In this document: one piece after another, positions 11,267 through 21,524 of the stretch
Numbering within the stretch: the first letter of the stretch is position 1
Layout: every line of letters begins with the position of its first letter
Source: Guillardia theta CCMP2712
Taxonomy: Eukaryota; Cryptophyceae; Pyrenomonadales; Geminigeraceae
Assembly: GCF_000315625.1 (NCBI RefSeq)
Contig: NW_005434596.1
Coordinates: forward strand, 172,360 to 230,499
DNA length: 58,140 nucleotides
Direction: 5' to 3'
Notes under the pieces: model-generated
Databases searched by the model: none
The model's input: only the letters and a program-made list of their open reading frames with translations
What the model was told of the DNA's origin: nothing
Made by a program: the position numbers and the translations under genes

Positions 11267-12397
11267 CTACTCGAGCACATCTAAATCCTCCGCCATCTCC
11301 AGACTCTTCAGAACCTCTTCCATCATCTCTGTCTTCAGCTTTCCCCACTCCTCGTACGTGTGAATCTGGACCGCAGCAAGAAACAGTCTCTGTGAGAAAC
11401 TTGGCAAGCGGAACTCAACAAATTCTCCTCCTCCTCCTCCTCCCACAAGCGCTTCCGCTTCAGGCTTCTTGCTCCTCCTCTCTTCTTCACTCTCTCCTTC
11501 CTCCTTTTCTTCATCCTTCTCGTCATCTCCTGGCATCGCCTGTGGCAGGCGAACGGTCTTGTCTTCGTATTCTTTGCAGGAAAGGCCGAAGGCGATGCTG
11601 ATGCGAGGGCAGGCACTGCTGTCTTTGCTCTCTCCTCCCGAATGCACAAGCCTCCCACTCCACACCAGGAGGTCTCCTGGGCTAGCAGGACAAGGCTGGA
11701 AGTCATTCTCGGGGGGAACAAAGTCTTTCTCCTGCTCTTGCCTCATGTAGTCTTCATCTCTGCTGGCAGGACAGTACTGAATGCAGCTGTTGGCTTCACT
11801 CGCTCTCGTCAGAGGGATCCAACACGTCGCATACATGGGACAGACATGCGGGTCGCCCCTCTTGTCCTGCCGCTTGTTGGCCTGCCCCGCACTCCTCCCC
11901 TCCCCTCCCTCCACCCTCGCACTGGGAAACCTCACCCGCTCAAAAGGCATGTCTGTGCGGTCTCTGTGAGGAGGAAATCCTCTCTCCATCTTCTTCGGGT
12001 CGACGTGCCATGCGTACCAGTCGAAGTTGAGCTCCAGCCTTGGGTGGATGGTCTGCCGCATCAGAGGCACAAGGGTGTGAGCGATCTCCCAGGCCTCGTC
12101 GAAGAGGATGATGAAGAGAGGGTGTAGACCTCTGTCGACTAGACTTCTCACTCCTCTCTGCAGGCGATCCAGTGTGTCCTCCTCCTCTATCACATCCCTC
12201 ATTGCGAAGAACCCTTCGCGTTCCATGGAAGACCTGAACCGCCTGACGTCTCCTTCCTCCGCCATCTTCACCTTCATTCTTCTCCGTCCGCAGCTGATCT
12301 TGAGCCATGGCAGCATCTCTCGCCAGTAGTCTGACTTCTTCACCTCCCCCCTCCTTCCCTCCCTCCCCTCCCCGCTCGCCTCCTTGGCTTCTTGCAT
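11267..12397 (-). CDS. PhyH-like 2-oxoglutarate/Fe(II) dioxygenase
   Basis: Single open frame of 376 codons, starting MQEAKEASGEGREG. It carries the double-stranded beta-helix metal triad: H144 and D146 in FPPHRDRTD, and H252 in LLVWSGRLVHSGGES. R265 (CPRISIAFGLS) sits 13 residues later, where the 2-oxoglutarate carboxylate-binding Arg is expected. The order and spacing are those of the phytanoyl-CoA dioxygenase family, whose members hydroxylate diverse small molecules using O2, 2-oxoglutarate and Fe(II). The substrate cannot be told. An acidic, Glu/Lys-rich insertion follows R265, and no targeting peptide is evident. Its 3' end lies only about 40 bp from the end of the convergent LRR gene. 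Family assignment is fairly sure; activity is inferred from the intact ligands. Confidence 0.8.
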   Translation of the reverse strand: MQEAKEASGEGREGRRGEVKKSDYWREMLPWLKISCGRRRMKVKMAEEGDVRRFRSSMEREGFFAMRDVIEEEDTLDRLQRGVRSLVDRGLHPLFIILFDEAWEIAHTLVPLMRQTIHPRLELNFDWYAWHVDPKKMERGFPPHRDRTDMPFERVRFPSARVEGGEGRSAGQANKRQDKRGDPHVCPMYATCWIPLTRASEANSCIQYCPASRDEDYMRQEQEKDFVPPENDFQPCPASPGDLLVWSGRLVHSGGESKDSSACPRISIAFGLSCKEYEDKTVRLPQAMPGDDEKDEEKEEGESEEERRSKKPEAEALVGGGGGGEFVEFRLPSFSQRLFLAAVQIHTYEEWGKLKTEMMEEVLKSLEMAEDLDVLE

Positions 12398-12493
12398 GTC
12401 GTGGTACGCTTTTTTTTTTAATGGTTTTAGTCAAGTTCTCAGGTCTGAGGCGGACCGGTTTGTTCATTTTCGGAGACTGGTAGGATCACGACC

Positions 12494-15400
12494 ATGGCGG
12501 GAAGCTCTTCCCCGAAGCGGATCAGAGTGAGTTCGGGATGGTGGCGTATACATGGCGGAGGGGCGAAGGATGGAGGGAGGGAGGAGGGAGATGAATGTCG
12601 CTGCTCCTGATGGTGGCATGCGTTGGGCCGCGCTTGTCACCAAGTTGTATTCAGGCCGTACAAGCAGCAGAGCCTGATGAGCAGATCTGACACCATCTGC
12701 TATGAGCTTTCCTGAGCCGAAGATGAAGGCTGGCTGGCTGGATGAAGAGCGGGAGGTGGTCTCAGGTCCAACGTCAAGCACCGACAGACACCTCAGGGAA
12801 GTCGAAGATGACAGGAGGGACTACCTCTCATCTCAATCTATTCCCCCCGTCGTCCCTCCTTCACTCTCGGCGAGCTCGATGAGGTTCAAGCAGGTCAGGG
12901 CCCCGTCGCTGCATGTAAGTTGATGACTCGATCATGTGCAGGAGCCCGGCGCGTTAGTTTCAGACAGAACAAGAGCTAACGCAAGTGTTGAGCTGACTCG
13001 ATCTTTGTGGGCCGTGAACGTCTTGAATCTCTCATCCTCCTTACCGCAATCCGCAGCTCGAGCTCGCCATGGGACATCAACGGTATTCGATTCTCCAGCA
13101 CGGCGAAAGCAGTGGTTCTAGGGCACAGTGAGCATCAGCATCCGTACTGATATGTTCGAGGCGAACAAGTGTCTGACTCGTTGGATCAGATGGAAGACTC
13201 TTGCCATACTTTGCGGCCCGTATGAAGTTGAAAGCATGAGAGCGGTAGACGCGCTGAGAGCACTGGGCAAGGAAGAACTTGTTGGAGCTCTTGGAGGCGG
13301 ATATAGCGAGATGAGATCTAAGGTTTGATGTGTCTGCTAGAGGTATGTGTTAACTGATACCTGATACCTGCTAGCTCATTGCTGCCTTGTGGTCAAGCAA
13401 GAGTTCTCGAGTTAGACAGAAGATCTGCTATCTTGTACAAGAGTTCGCTTCCGGCCCAGACCGCTCTTTCATTGAGGTTTGAGATAAGCTACTTGCACAC
13501 ACAAACATACAGAGCTAAGTCTTGACAGGAAATGATGATAGCTTGTGAAGATGAAAGCCCTGCCGTGCGAGCAGCTGCAATATCATGTTTGAACAGCCTG
13601 TTGAGTCATGAGGGTGCTGGGGACTTGTGCGTCACTTTCATGTCAAGTGAATAGCGCTGATTTCCAGTTGCAGCTTGCCTCAGGTATTGCCGTTGATAAA
13701 GAAGAGAGTGAGAGACGATAGTGCCGAAGTGAAGAAAGCAGCGCTGATGGCTTTGTCGGTGACTTGCTGATCTGTCAGTTCCTTGAGTGTTGTTGATTGA
13801 GGTGTAAGAACCTAGCTAAAGCCCGAGATGTGTCAACTCTCATGCTGCTGGTTGAATCCGTAGAGAACGTGAACGCTGAGGTCGTGCAAGGGCTTGTCTT
13901 TGCCTGAGTGACCTCTGCCATCCAGGTGAGCAGCACAGCTCAAAGTTCCCTCTTGCAGATCATGAAAAAGGTAATTCCGAGAGGGTTTCTCCTGCCGATT
14001 GAGTTTGAATGATTTTGGTTTACTCAGGATGCTGTGGAGTACAGTCGCATTGAGATGAAGGTAAACTCATCATATCATTTGAGGTCCATCCCTTTGAATC
14101 AAATGCAACAGATGTCTTTAATTACTTTTGTCAAGAGCCTTGCTCATACATACAGAAACGACATGTTGGCGAGATTTGAAAATGCCTTTGGAGAGTTTGA
14201 CATCAACGGGGAAAGAGTAACAGACCCAGAGCGTGTGAGAACAACTCTAGAGGGTGCGATCGGAAACAACATCCACCAACTCGCTGCTCTATCTGACCTA
14301 CTGTCGGAGCCAAACGTAACAAATGCCAGGGGATTGTCAAGGTGACTGACGAAAACTTGAAAGGAAAACATGTCATGGGAAAAGTTTCGAGGATGTCTAG
14401 AGGTGGACGAAGCTGTCGACTGGCACCCGCCTTTGAGGGTCCCGTCCTTGTTCCGACTGCTCTGGTTGATGAGAACTCAAGACTGTCAGTGTTCCATCCA
14501 ACGAGTTGCTTGCTGCATCGAACCCAAGGTAGACGGTGAGCAGCAGGGGGGGAAGGACATTGCCTGTCAAGCGCTCAAGTAGTTGATGCCCGCTGGTTGT
14601 GCCGGACTGAATCGACTCAGGCTGTGGATCTCCTGGTTTGGTTTGCATGATATTCAAAGTCGATGCGATCTGCGGGTATTACCTTGACTAGTCACTGAGT
14701 TGCAATGATTGGTCCTTGCAGCTGCCGGATGGGAGGACCAAGTTGTTTGCACTTGTAGAGGACATGCTGGTTTGTGCTGGTTGATGATGTTTCATTGTAT
14801 GATAGCCATCCAGGTACTCAAAGACGGAGATCGAGAAGCCAGACAAGACGTGCTGTTTGACTTCCTTGGCCGTCCATTAGTTTACAGATCAGAGGATTCT
14901 TGGGCTTGGGCGTATGATTACCTGTTGTGCTTGCCGACGTCTGATCTCCTTCAAGGAACAGAAGGAATTGGCTGTATCAAGGACCCTACAATTATTACGA
15001 TGCTGCTACTGGAGAGCCGATTCTGTCCAGCGATTTCAGCTTCAGCAAATTCTTTGCGATCAGAAGGGAAGGTGATGAACTAGAGATGATAGACAGAAGA
15101 ACGGATGAGGTGTTGTTTTGTTCTCCGATCTTTCCTTTTGATGTCTTTCGTCCTGCAGCGGATCTTTGCGTTTTGGAAGCCGTTGTTTCTGGAATGTGTC
15201 AAAGTATGTGCCTTATGAGGGTTGTTTTGATCTCCGCTTACGACTGACACTCGACGACCATCACAGTCAGAAGTCGACTCAACAGAAGCTGAAGCAGAGT
15301 TTACAGTAGATGTTGAGAGAGACATGTCAAGAGTTGACTTCTCTCAATCAACTTTCTTCGTATACCTTTGGTTGAGGACAACGGAATCCGGCAAGCAGCT

Positions 15401-16426
15401 TATTCAACTACAGGAAAGAGCGGGTTGCATTGTCAAATCGTTTGAGATGATTATCACAACAGGGCTCTTGTGATTTGACGTATGCCATGAAGTTTGGGGC
15501 TGTGAAGGTACGTTGAAGAAAATCCTGAACACATATGAAGCAACACCATGAAGATGTGCGAAGCGACTGAGGAGGAAGAGGATCAAACTTGGTCCACCTG
15601 CGATATGGCAATGTCAGACATGGAGGACAGCATCGGCAGTTCTACCAGAGAGCTGTGCGACTCTGAGCTGATGGGCGTGAAGTATCGAGCAGCTCACTTG
15701 GATTGCTCTTGTTGGTTTCAAACAAGGACGAGGATTGCAAGAGCACAGGACAAACTCATCAGAGAGCTTCTGGAGAGGTGATGAGTACATGAAACATGCT
15801 CGTTGGACTCGACTGCTGGCACGCAGTCTTATTTCTTGTGACAGGGTGGGAAGTGAGAACGCAACGATGAGGTTGAGTGTGAGTGAAATAGCTTCTGAAG
15901 CTTCAAAGGTTTGTAAACAAACATGCAGTGCTCGAAAGTCTTGGAGCAAACGGACAAAGACATCCAGCAAAAAATGGTTGCTGGCTTATTCAAGAGGTCT
16001 CTTGTCCACATGTTGATTTGTGATGATGATGGGCATGAGGATGGAGGTGGAGGACAACGATGATGATCAAGACAATGCTGATGACATGTGCTGATGTGCT
16101 GATGCAGACTGAAGGCGGAAACTACTACCTCACACTTTGACATCATGTCTCTGCTCGTCAGATTTGCCTCTGACACCAGCCAGAAGGAAGATATCATACT
16201 TCGAGCACTGGAGATGACCAGACAAGAACTCAAACATGTCAGGGTCGCTGGGCTAGAGCTTCTTGCTAGCTTGTGCGAGCCCAAAGATACTCGACTGAAC
16301 GAGCTGATGTGAGGAAGAAAAGAAAGAGATGTTGAAGACTCGCTGCTCTGACTGCCTTGCAGAAGTCAAATGAGTTGTGATGACGACTATGCCGTGCGAG
16401 CTATAGCCTTCCGACTGAATCATTAG
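12494..16426 (+). CDS. HEAT/armadillo-type repeat protein (many small exons)
   Basis: A chain of short exons spells alpha-helical HEAT-like repeats: ALRALGKEELVGALGGGY (about 13240-13325), LIAALWSSKSSRVRQKIC (about 13374-13480), MMIACEDESPAVRAAAIS (about 13530-13635), LPLIKKRVRDDSAEVKKA (about 13684-13760), ARDVSTLMLLVESVENVN and others. The last exon ends SQMSCDDDYAVRAIAFRLNH and TAG (16424-16426). The recurring D-x-x-x-x-VR-x-A pattern is the HEAT signature. The first exon may be MAGSSSPKRIR at 12494, ending on a strong GTGAGT donor, or translation may begin at MSFPEPKMKAGW (12702); the joint between them is not resolved. Several middle exons (14034-15800) are uncertain. HEAT solenoids are protein-binding scaffolds; no more specific role can be given. 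Another HEAT gene lies at 50755. Confidence 0.55.
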
Positions 16427-16621
16427 AAATGTCTGCGATTAACGTTAAAACGATCTGTAAACTTAGCCCACGATGCTTGAGATTCCCTCGACCATTGAAC
16501 CGCACCTCTTTAAATTAGACTACAAAGACTCCAGCTGTTTAGAAGCTCCTTCCAACTCGATCGACCTGGTTGTGAAAGCTCTCCTATTCTTAAGGTGTTC
16601 GTTTGCAAGGGTGTACATTCC
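16427..16621. other. intergenic, nothing recognised
   Basis: Short single-copy sequence between the HEAT gene and the left edge of the inverted duplication. No ORF, RNA or repeat is seen. Confidence 0.4.
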
Positions 16622-17450
16622 ATCAGTCATTTATTGACTCGATAAACATCTCTATACACAAGCTTCGTCTACATTCTCTCGACCTACACAATGACATGCT
16701 CTTGCTTCCATTGCATTCCGTCCTACCCCTCCTCGTGTCCCTCGTCCTCGATCCCAACCTCGGAAGTGTAGCGCATCCATTCCTTACGATCAAGCGCCCC
16801 CTCCTGTCCTCGCCGATGTAGTCGCTGGGGCAGCTGGTAGCATAGTCCTCGTCTCGGCTGGCGCTGATGTCGTCTGCCAGCTCCTGGTGCTCGGCTCTCG
16901 ATGGTGTCTTCTCCGACGTCTCCCAGTCTTGCAGGAAAGCAAGCTCGGCCTCATGGGAGTCAAGGAGAGAGAAGTCACAGATGAGGTTGGCGCTGCTGCT
17001 GACGGGGCTCACACAGGCCGAGGAGCCCCATAGCTCGATGAAGGCGCTCATATCTGTTGGTGGCATGCTGTCGCGGCTCGTCATGGTGCAAGAGTTGTGT
17101 GCGGAGCGACGGTCAAGCTTCTTATGTACGGGAACGGGGGAAATGCACACCCCCTGATGAGGCTCTGTTGGCACCCCGTCTTATCCCCATGAAACCACCC
17201 CACCCTCAGGACCGGCTAGAGGATTCTCCCCGAGTCTGTGGCTCTCTCGGGCGCATCGGTTGTGCTCGAGTCTCACCCGCTGACTAACCGGCGCCGTGCT
17301 GATGCCGTGATCCCGGCCTCGCTTCCCGCTCCACCGGTCCTTGGGAGGTGAGATCTAGACCACCGGGTGGTGTAGGAACCGGAGACATGCTCCAGGGATC
17401 TGGAGGAGCTCGAGGAGGTGCGGTATGACGGTCAACGAGTAAAAAGCTTT
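16622..17450 (+). repeat. outer arm (left) of an inverted duplication
   Basis: Reverse-complement match to 18771-19599. Both arms are 829 bp with no indel, and only a few substitutions are apparent (for example Glu/Gly, Gln/His and Ile/Met differences in the frames read through the arm). The inner boundary is an AAGCTT-containing palindromic word. The outer boundary coincides within a base or two with the stop codon of the gene carried in the arm. Confidence 0.93.
16623..17084 (-). CDS. unknown 153-aa protein, left copy of an inverted pair
   Basis: Open frame MTSRDSMPPTDMSAFIELWG to IESIND, 153 codons and TGA. The frame is open upstream to Met 17174, but that part reads like leader sequence, so the MTSRD Met is preferred. 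The protein is acidic in the middle (SRDEDYATSCPSDYIGED) and Arg/Ser/Cys-rich at the C-terminus. There is no signal peptide, membrane segment or recognisable domain. The same gene lies at 19137-19598 in mirror orientation, almost identical (Gln versus His in the FLxDWE segment is one difference). Conservation of the frame in two copies gives little support here because the copies are so recent. A small expressed gene or a spurious frame in a duplicated block are both possible. Confidence 0.4.
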   Translation of the reverse strand: MTSRDSMPPTDMSAFIELWGSSACVSPVSSSANLICDFSLLDSHEAELAFLQDWETSEKTPSRAEHQELADDISASRDEDYATSCPSDYIGEDRRGRLIVRNGCATLPRLGSRTRDTRRGRTECNGSKSMSLCRSRECRRSLCIEMFIESIND

Positions 17451-17659
17451 TCTCTAACAAAGTCGTTGCGCCATGACCAGCGCCGTGCCGACACGAATGA
17501 CTCGTCAACCTGAAGCGAGAGTGGGTCCCGGACTCAAGTTTCACAAATTGAGTCACGGTACCACGGTACCTCCCATAGCTCGCTCAGAAGTTTTCAAGTC
17601 TATTTATTAGCCTCCTCCTGTTGCTTCCTGTCGTCTACCTTGCCCTCCAGTCAACTCGC
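17451..17659. other. non-homologous insert between left-arm segments
   Basis: 209 bp separating the two matching blocks of the left arm. It does not match the 241 bp occupying the equivalent place in the right arm (18530-18770). It contains a short open frame from an ATG at about 17472, ending TAG at about 17610; no function can be given. Confidence 0.6.
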
Positions 17660-17934
17660 CCCATGTCCTTCTTTCCTCACCCGCTCTCTTTCGCCTCTCT
17701 TAGCCTCTCCTCTCAGCTCCAGGGCCCCTCGCGCACCAAGCAGCTCGCCTGTCTCCAGGCGTCCATCCGCCTTATCCAGTCGGGCAAGCCTGTGGTCGGG
17801 GCGACGGGGGACCTGATCCTGATGAGACCGTCTGCTGCTCGAGTGAGGGTCGAGAGCGAGGAGGGAGAAAGCGCGAAGGCCGGGAGGGCAAGACAACAGT
17901 GTATAGCGAGGGCGACATCAACGTGAAGAAGCGA
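17660..17934 (+). repeat. inner arm (left) of the inverted duplication
   Basis: Reverse-complement match to 18249-18529, with one small (about 6 bp) length difference and several substitutions near its start. It is noticeably more diverged at its outer edge than the 829-bp outer arm. Confidence 0.88.
17663..17926 (+). CDS. unknown, left copy of second duplicated gene (possibly 5'-truncated)
   Basis: The pyrimidine tract and CAG at about 17700-17717 look like a 3' splice site, followed by an exon reading LQGPSRTKQLACLQASIR, LIQSGKPVVGATGDLILM and ending IARATST with TGA at 17926. The first exon visible in the right copy is replaced here by unrelated sequence, so this copy may have another first exon or be a fragment. 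No domain recognised. Confidence 0.3.
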   Translation: MSFFPHPLSFASLSLSSQLQGPSRTKQLACLQASIRLIQSGKPVVGATGDLILMRPSAARVRVESEEGESAKAGRARQQCIARATST

Positions 17935-18248
17935 GTATAGGATTGTAATAAGATGTATATCTATGTAAAGGTCTATCGAGAGACAAGTGAGTTGAGTTTC
18001 TTCCCGATGTACAGGCACAGGCCCCTCAAAATCTCTTTCCGTTAGTGCATGCATGCAATCGTGTCGACGTTATTATATGATGATTCCAGCCCTTGTTCCT
18101 TGCAAGATGATGGCGTTTAGATTCTCGGCGCCAGTGTACTCAAGCTCAGTTGTGCCAGTGTATGGAGTAGATTCAAGACTATGCAGGAAAAGCTTAAGAT
18201 TCATTCAACACACATTTACATACTATTGTATCAAAATATTCTACGTAA
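17935..18248. other. central spacer of the inverted duplication
   Basis: 314 bp of single-copy, AT-richer sequence between the convergent 3' ends of the two inner-arm genes. No gene recognised; expected to contain the 3' untranslated ends of both. Confidence 0.5.
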
Positions 18249-18529
18249 TCGCTTCTTCACGTTGATGTCGCCCTCGCTATACACTGTTGTCTTGCCCTCC
18301 CGGCCTTCGCGCTTTCTCCCTCCTCGCTCTCGACCCTCACTCGAGCAGCAGACGGTCTCATCAGGATCAGGTCCCCCGTCGCCCCGACCACAGGCTTGCC
18401 CGACTGGATAAGGCGGATGGACGCCTGGAGACAGGCGAGCTGCTTGGCGCGCGAGGGGCCCTGGAGCTGGGAGGAGGGGCTAAGAGGGGCGAAAGAGAGC
18501 GGGTGGGTAGGAGGAAAGAAGGACATGGG
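18249..18529 (-). repeat. inner arm (right) of the inverted duplication
   Basis: Inverted copy of 17660-17934; see that entry. The outer end carries the extra CTACCC-type bases. Confidence 0.88.
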
Positions 18530-18767
18530 TGACACAGCAGGACAAGGGCAGGCAGGGAACGAGCAAATGACTTGAGGAAGCTATACAGCAATTCAGCTTT
18601 GGGCAGGCAGGAGGGCGGAGGTGTTCCGGCCGGAAGCAAGCGATGGATTTGAAGCCGTACACGGGAAGCGGAGGAGGATTCGTGGCCTTGCTGACGGGCA
18701 ATAGGACCGTGAGAGCTGCTCTAGCCCTTCGCATCTGGGGGCCAAGAGAGCCAGAGAAGGTTGACAT
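18257..18767 (-). CDS. unknown, right copy of second duplicated gene
   Basis: Proposed two-exon gene. The first exon starts MSTFSGSLGPQMRRARAALT (ATG 18767) and is Pro/Leu-rich. A pyrimidine-rich intron ends at CCCAG, and the second exon reads LQGPSRAKQLACLQASIR and ends IARATST with TGA (18257-18259). The exact donor is not certain. The N-terminal exon has no counterpart in the left copy. No domain is recognised, and the C-terminal part is basic and Ser/Ala-rich. Confidence 0.35.
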
Positions 18768-18770
18768 GAT
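18530..18770. other. non-homologous insert between right-arm segments
   Basis: 241 bp in the right arm with no match in the left arm. It contains most of the first exon proposed for the 18257-18767 gene, which is why only this copy could encode MSTFSGSLG. Confidence 0.55.
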
Positions 18771-19599
18771 AAAGCTTTTTACTCGTTGACCGTCATACCG
18801 CACCTCCTCGAGCTCCTCCAGATCCCTGGAGCATGTCTCCGGTTCCTACACCACCCGGTGGTCTAGATCTCACCTCCCAAGGACCGGTGGAGCGGGAAGC
18901 GAGGCCGGGATCACGGCATCAGCACGGCGCCGGTTAGTCAGCGGGTGAGACTCGAGCACAACCGATGCGCCCGAGAGAGCCACAGACTCGGGGAGAATCC
19001 TCTAGCCGGTCCTGAGGGTGGGGTGGTTTCATGGGGATAAGACGGGGTGCCAACAGGGCCTCATCAGGGGGTGTGCATTTCCCCCGTTCCCGTACATAAG
19101 AAGCTTGACCGTCGCTCCGCACACAACTCTTGCACCATGACGAGCCGCGACAGCATGCCACCAACAGACATGAGCGCCTTCATCGAGCTATGGGGCTCCT
19201 CGGCCTGTGTGAGCCCCGTCAGCAGCAGCGCCAACCTCATCTGCGACTTCTCTCTCCTTGACTCCCATGAGGCCGAGCTTGCTTTCCTGCACGACTGGGA
19301 GACGTCGGAGAAGACACCATCGAGAGCCGAGCACCAGGAGCTGGCAGACGACATCAGCGCCAGCCGAGACGAGGACTATGCTACCAGCTGCCCCAGCGAC
19401 TACATCGGCGAGGACAGGAGGGGGCGCTTGATCGTAAGGAATGGATGCGCTACACTTCCGAGGTTGGGATCGAGGACGAGGGACACGAGGAGGGGTAGGA
19501 CGGAATGCAATGGAAGCAAGAGCATGTCATTGTGTAGGTCGAGAGAATGTAGACGAAGCTTGTGTATAGAGATGTTTATCGAGTCAATAAATGACTGAT
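18771..19599 (-). repeat. outer arm (right) of an inverted duplication
   Basis: Inverted copy of 16622-17450 with the same length (829 bp). With the spacer the whole structure spans about 2,980 bp and could extrude a long hairpin. Confidence 0.93.
19137..19598 (+). CDS. unknown 153-aa protein, right copy of an inverted pair
   Basis: Mirror copy of 16623-17084, starting MTSRDSMPP (ATG 19137) and ending IESIND and TGA (19598). It is nearly identical to the left copy, with FLHDWE instead of FLQDWE. An AATAAA word overlaps the last codons in both copies. Function unknown. Confidence 0.4.
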   Translation: MTSRDSMPPTDMSAFIELWGSSACVSPVSSSANLICDFSLLDSHEAELAFLHDWETSEKTPSRAEHQELADDISASRDEDYATSCPSDYIGEDRRGRLIVRNGCATLPRLGSRTRDTRRGRTECNGSKSMSLCRSRECRRSLCIEMFIESIND

Positions 19600-20553
19600 T
19601 CAATGCAAAAACTGGCATGCTACTGTAAGTTTTCTTGAATCTCTGAGTTCCAAGAGCTTGAGTCCCAAGAGCTTGAAACGTCAACGCTTTTCCATTCTTC
19701 AGATATGCATACACATGTCAAGATCCTAGAAGTCTAAGGAACTCAGAGGCTAGATTGCAGCAGCTGCTCGGGAAATACCTTCACGACCCTGACGACCGTC
19801 ACCCCCGTTACGGTCGGACTGGCAAAATTCTGATCCGATCAGGCTGCGTCAGTGCCTGGTAGTACTGTTATGTCGAGGTCTCACTGGCTGACAGGCTGAG
19901 AGTCGATCGTCGGAGCTGCTGCTGGCCCTTGATCCACTCAGTCCGCCAGATCCGGGGAGTCCGACCGTCTGACATTACCGTACCGTACGACGGTAAATCA
20001 ATCGGAGAGTCCGTGGCAGTGAGTACGGTAGTACGGTCATGACCGCAAAAGTATCTGCCATCACGGGAAACGTGACAGTGACTCGCGGGCGGGGCCTCAG
20101 AGTCACAGTGCAGGCTTGCCAACCGGGCCGTTGCCACCGGAACGGTGCTCCGACTCAGTCACTACTGTAGGCCGGGCCGCGCTCCTTGACTGAGCCTCCG
20201 ACTCCGAGGGCCCGGCTGACGCACTGTGACAGACGGAGCCTCCGGGTGATGAACTCAGGCCCTCGGAACAGGCCGCCGGGCCGCGGGCTTCGGCTTGCCA
20301 GGACTCTCGCCGGGGCCTCCGGCCCGCGTTTTGCAGCCCAGTGACTCCGAACCGTCCGGAAGTTCGCCGCCGCCGGGCCCCGGGAACTCGGAACTTCGGC
20401 GGCCCGGCGGCGGGCCGGCAACAGTGGACGGTGACGGTGACAGTGAACGGCCGGGCGGGCGGGCCAGTGTTCCTCAGATTAGCTTAAACCATTTTTCTTG
20501 CTTTAAAAATCAGCCAGCCTCCCCCTATTCATTGCAACAGCGGCTCTTCGGCC
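19600..20553. other. intergenic GC-rich island
   Basis: After about 150 bp of plain sequence, about 19780-20470 is dominated by GC-rich words (GGGCCCGG, CGCCGCCGGG, GACTCAGT, ACGGTACGG-like palindromes). Similar islands occur near 27.1, 48.9-49.5, 53.9 and 56.2 kb. Frames crossing it are open only because of base composition. No gene is supported. The last 80 bp before ATG 20554 may hold the promoter of the next gene. Confidence 0.55.
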
Positions 20554-21524
20554 ATGCAGCGCAATATGCTGCTCGTGGGTAGAGCCGCCATGGCCTGTGC
20601 CGCTCTCATACTCTTCACCAGCCTGCTTTCTAAGGTCCTCCATGTTTGATTCCGCCTCTCATGATTCTCTTCTCCACTGCACTCCCATATCCCACTCCTT
20701 TTTCACACTTCCGGCAATTTTTTGATAGTTGCTCGTGACAGGGGGGGCAGAAGTCATCGCTACTGGAGCAGGTGACGATGACATGTTGGCACTCATCGTT
20801 TCTCATATCTTGGCATGCAGAAGTCGGCGGGTGCAGAGTTCCAGGAGCTCTTCATTGTACCAGAGGCAAACGTTCTCACTGGAGCAGGCCAGCGCCCCGT
20901 TTCTCACCATGTGAAGAAGGGACCCAGTGCAGCATCAACTTCGTCACAGCATGTGAGTCGCAGATTCATGAGATCTGCAGATCTGCTCACATGGTGGTTC
21001 AGGCTGCTCATGCTGTGAGCAAGGGGAGTGCACACAAGGCGGCACCTGCCCCCAAACCAGTTGCGAAACCATGGACGAAAGCTCAGATGCAGGTGGCTCA
21101 GAATGTGAGGAAGGCGATGATGAGCCAGCACGAGTCCTTAGAGAAAGCTGCACGCGATAGCGCAGAGAAACAGTACTGGAGCCGCATCAAGGCTTCACTC
21201 GCTCATGAGAGACATAGACTGCGTGGGTTCAGGGGCAGGGAAGCCATGTACCAAGCTAGGAAGGCTCTGCAGGATGAAGAAGCTTCTGATGCAGACCTTG
21301 CGATCACCAAGACCAGACAGCAGAAACTTCGCAACAAGATAGACGAGATGTCGTCGGAGAAGGCAAGATCCTTTCATCCCCTTTCCGCGTGTGACACATT
21401 AGAGCAGAGGCAGGAAGACGAGGACGCTTACCATGCTATCGAGAGCCATAGGATCGACTACACCAAGTGTGGAGATGCATGCAAGACTGCAAGTCGCATC
21501 GTAGCGGGTGAGATCGTTTGTTGA
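20554..21524 (+). CDS. unknown protein with N-terminal signal peptide
   Basis: ATG 20554 starts MQRNMLLVGRAAMACAALIL, a classic hydrophobic signal sequence followed by FTSLLSK. An intron follows, then short exons reading GGAEVIATGAG (about 20740) and KSAGAEFQELFIVPEANV (about 20821-20955), then a long exon AHMVVQAAHAVSKGSAHKAA to SRIVAGEIVC with TGA at 21524. The mature part is rich in Ala, Lys and Gln and helical (AITKTRQQKLRNKIDEM). Ala/Lys/Pro-rich sequence after the signal could be a transit segment, so entry to the secretory pathway or complex plastid is inferred, but no Phe-led motif is clear. No known domain. The first donor (GTCCTC) is atypical. Confidence 0.55.

Noticed and set aside
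16867-17157. Antisense frames open in both outer arms (also 17057-17287 and mirror copies)
   Set aside because: They overlap the 153-codon frame on the other strand; with nearly identical arms, shared openness is not evidence for coding.
16622-19599. tRNA or rRNA genes inside the inverted duplication
   Set aside because: Short CGAG/TCTCACCC words suggested a T-arm, but no cloverleaf with acceptor pairing can be drawn.
19868-20582. Open frames in GC-rich island
   Set aside because: Open because stop codons are rare at this composition; no protein-like features or start context.
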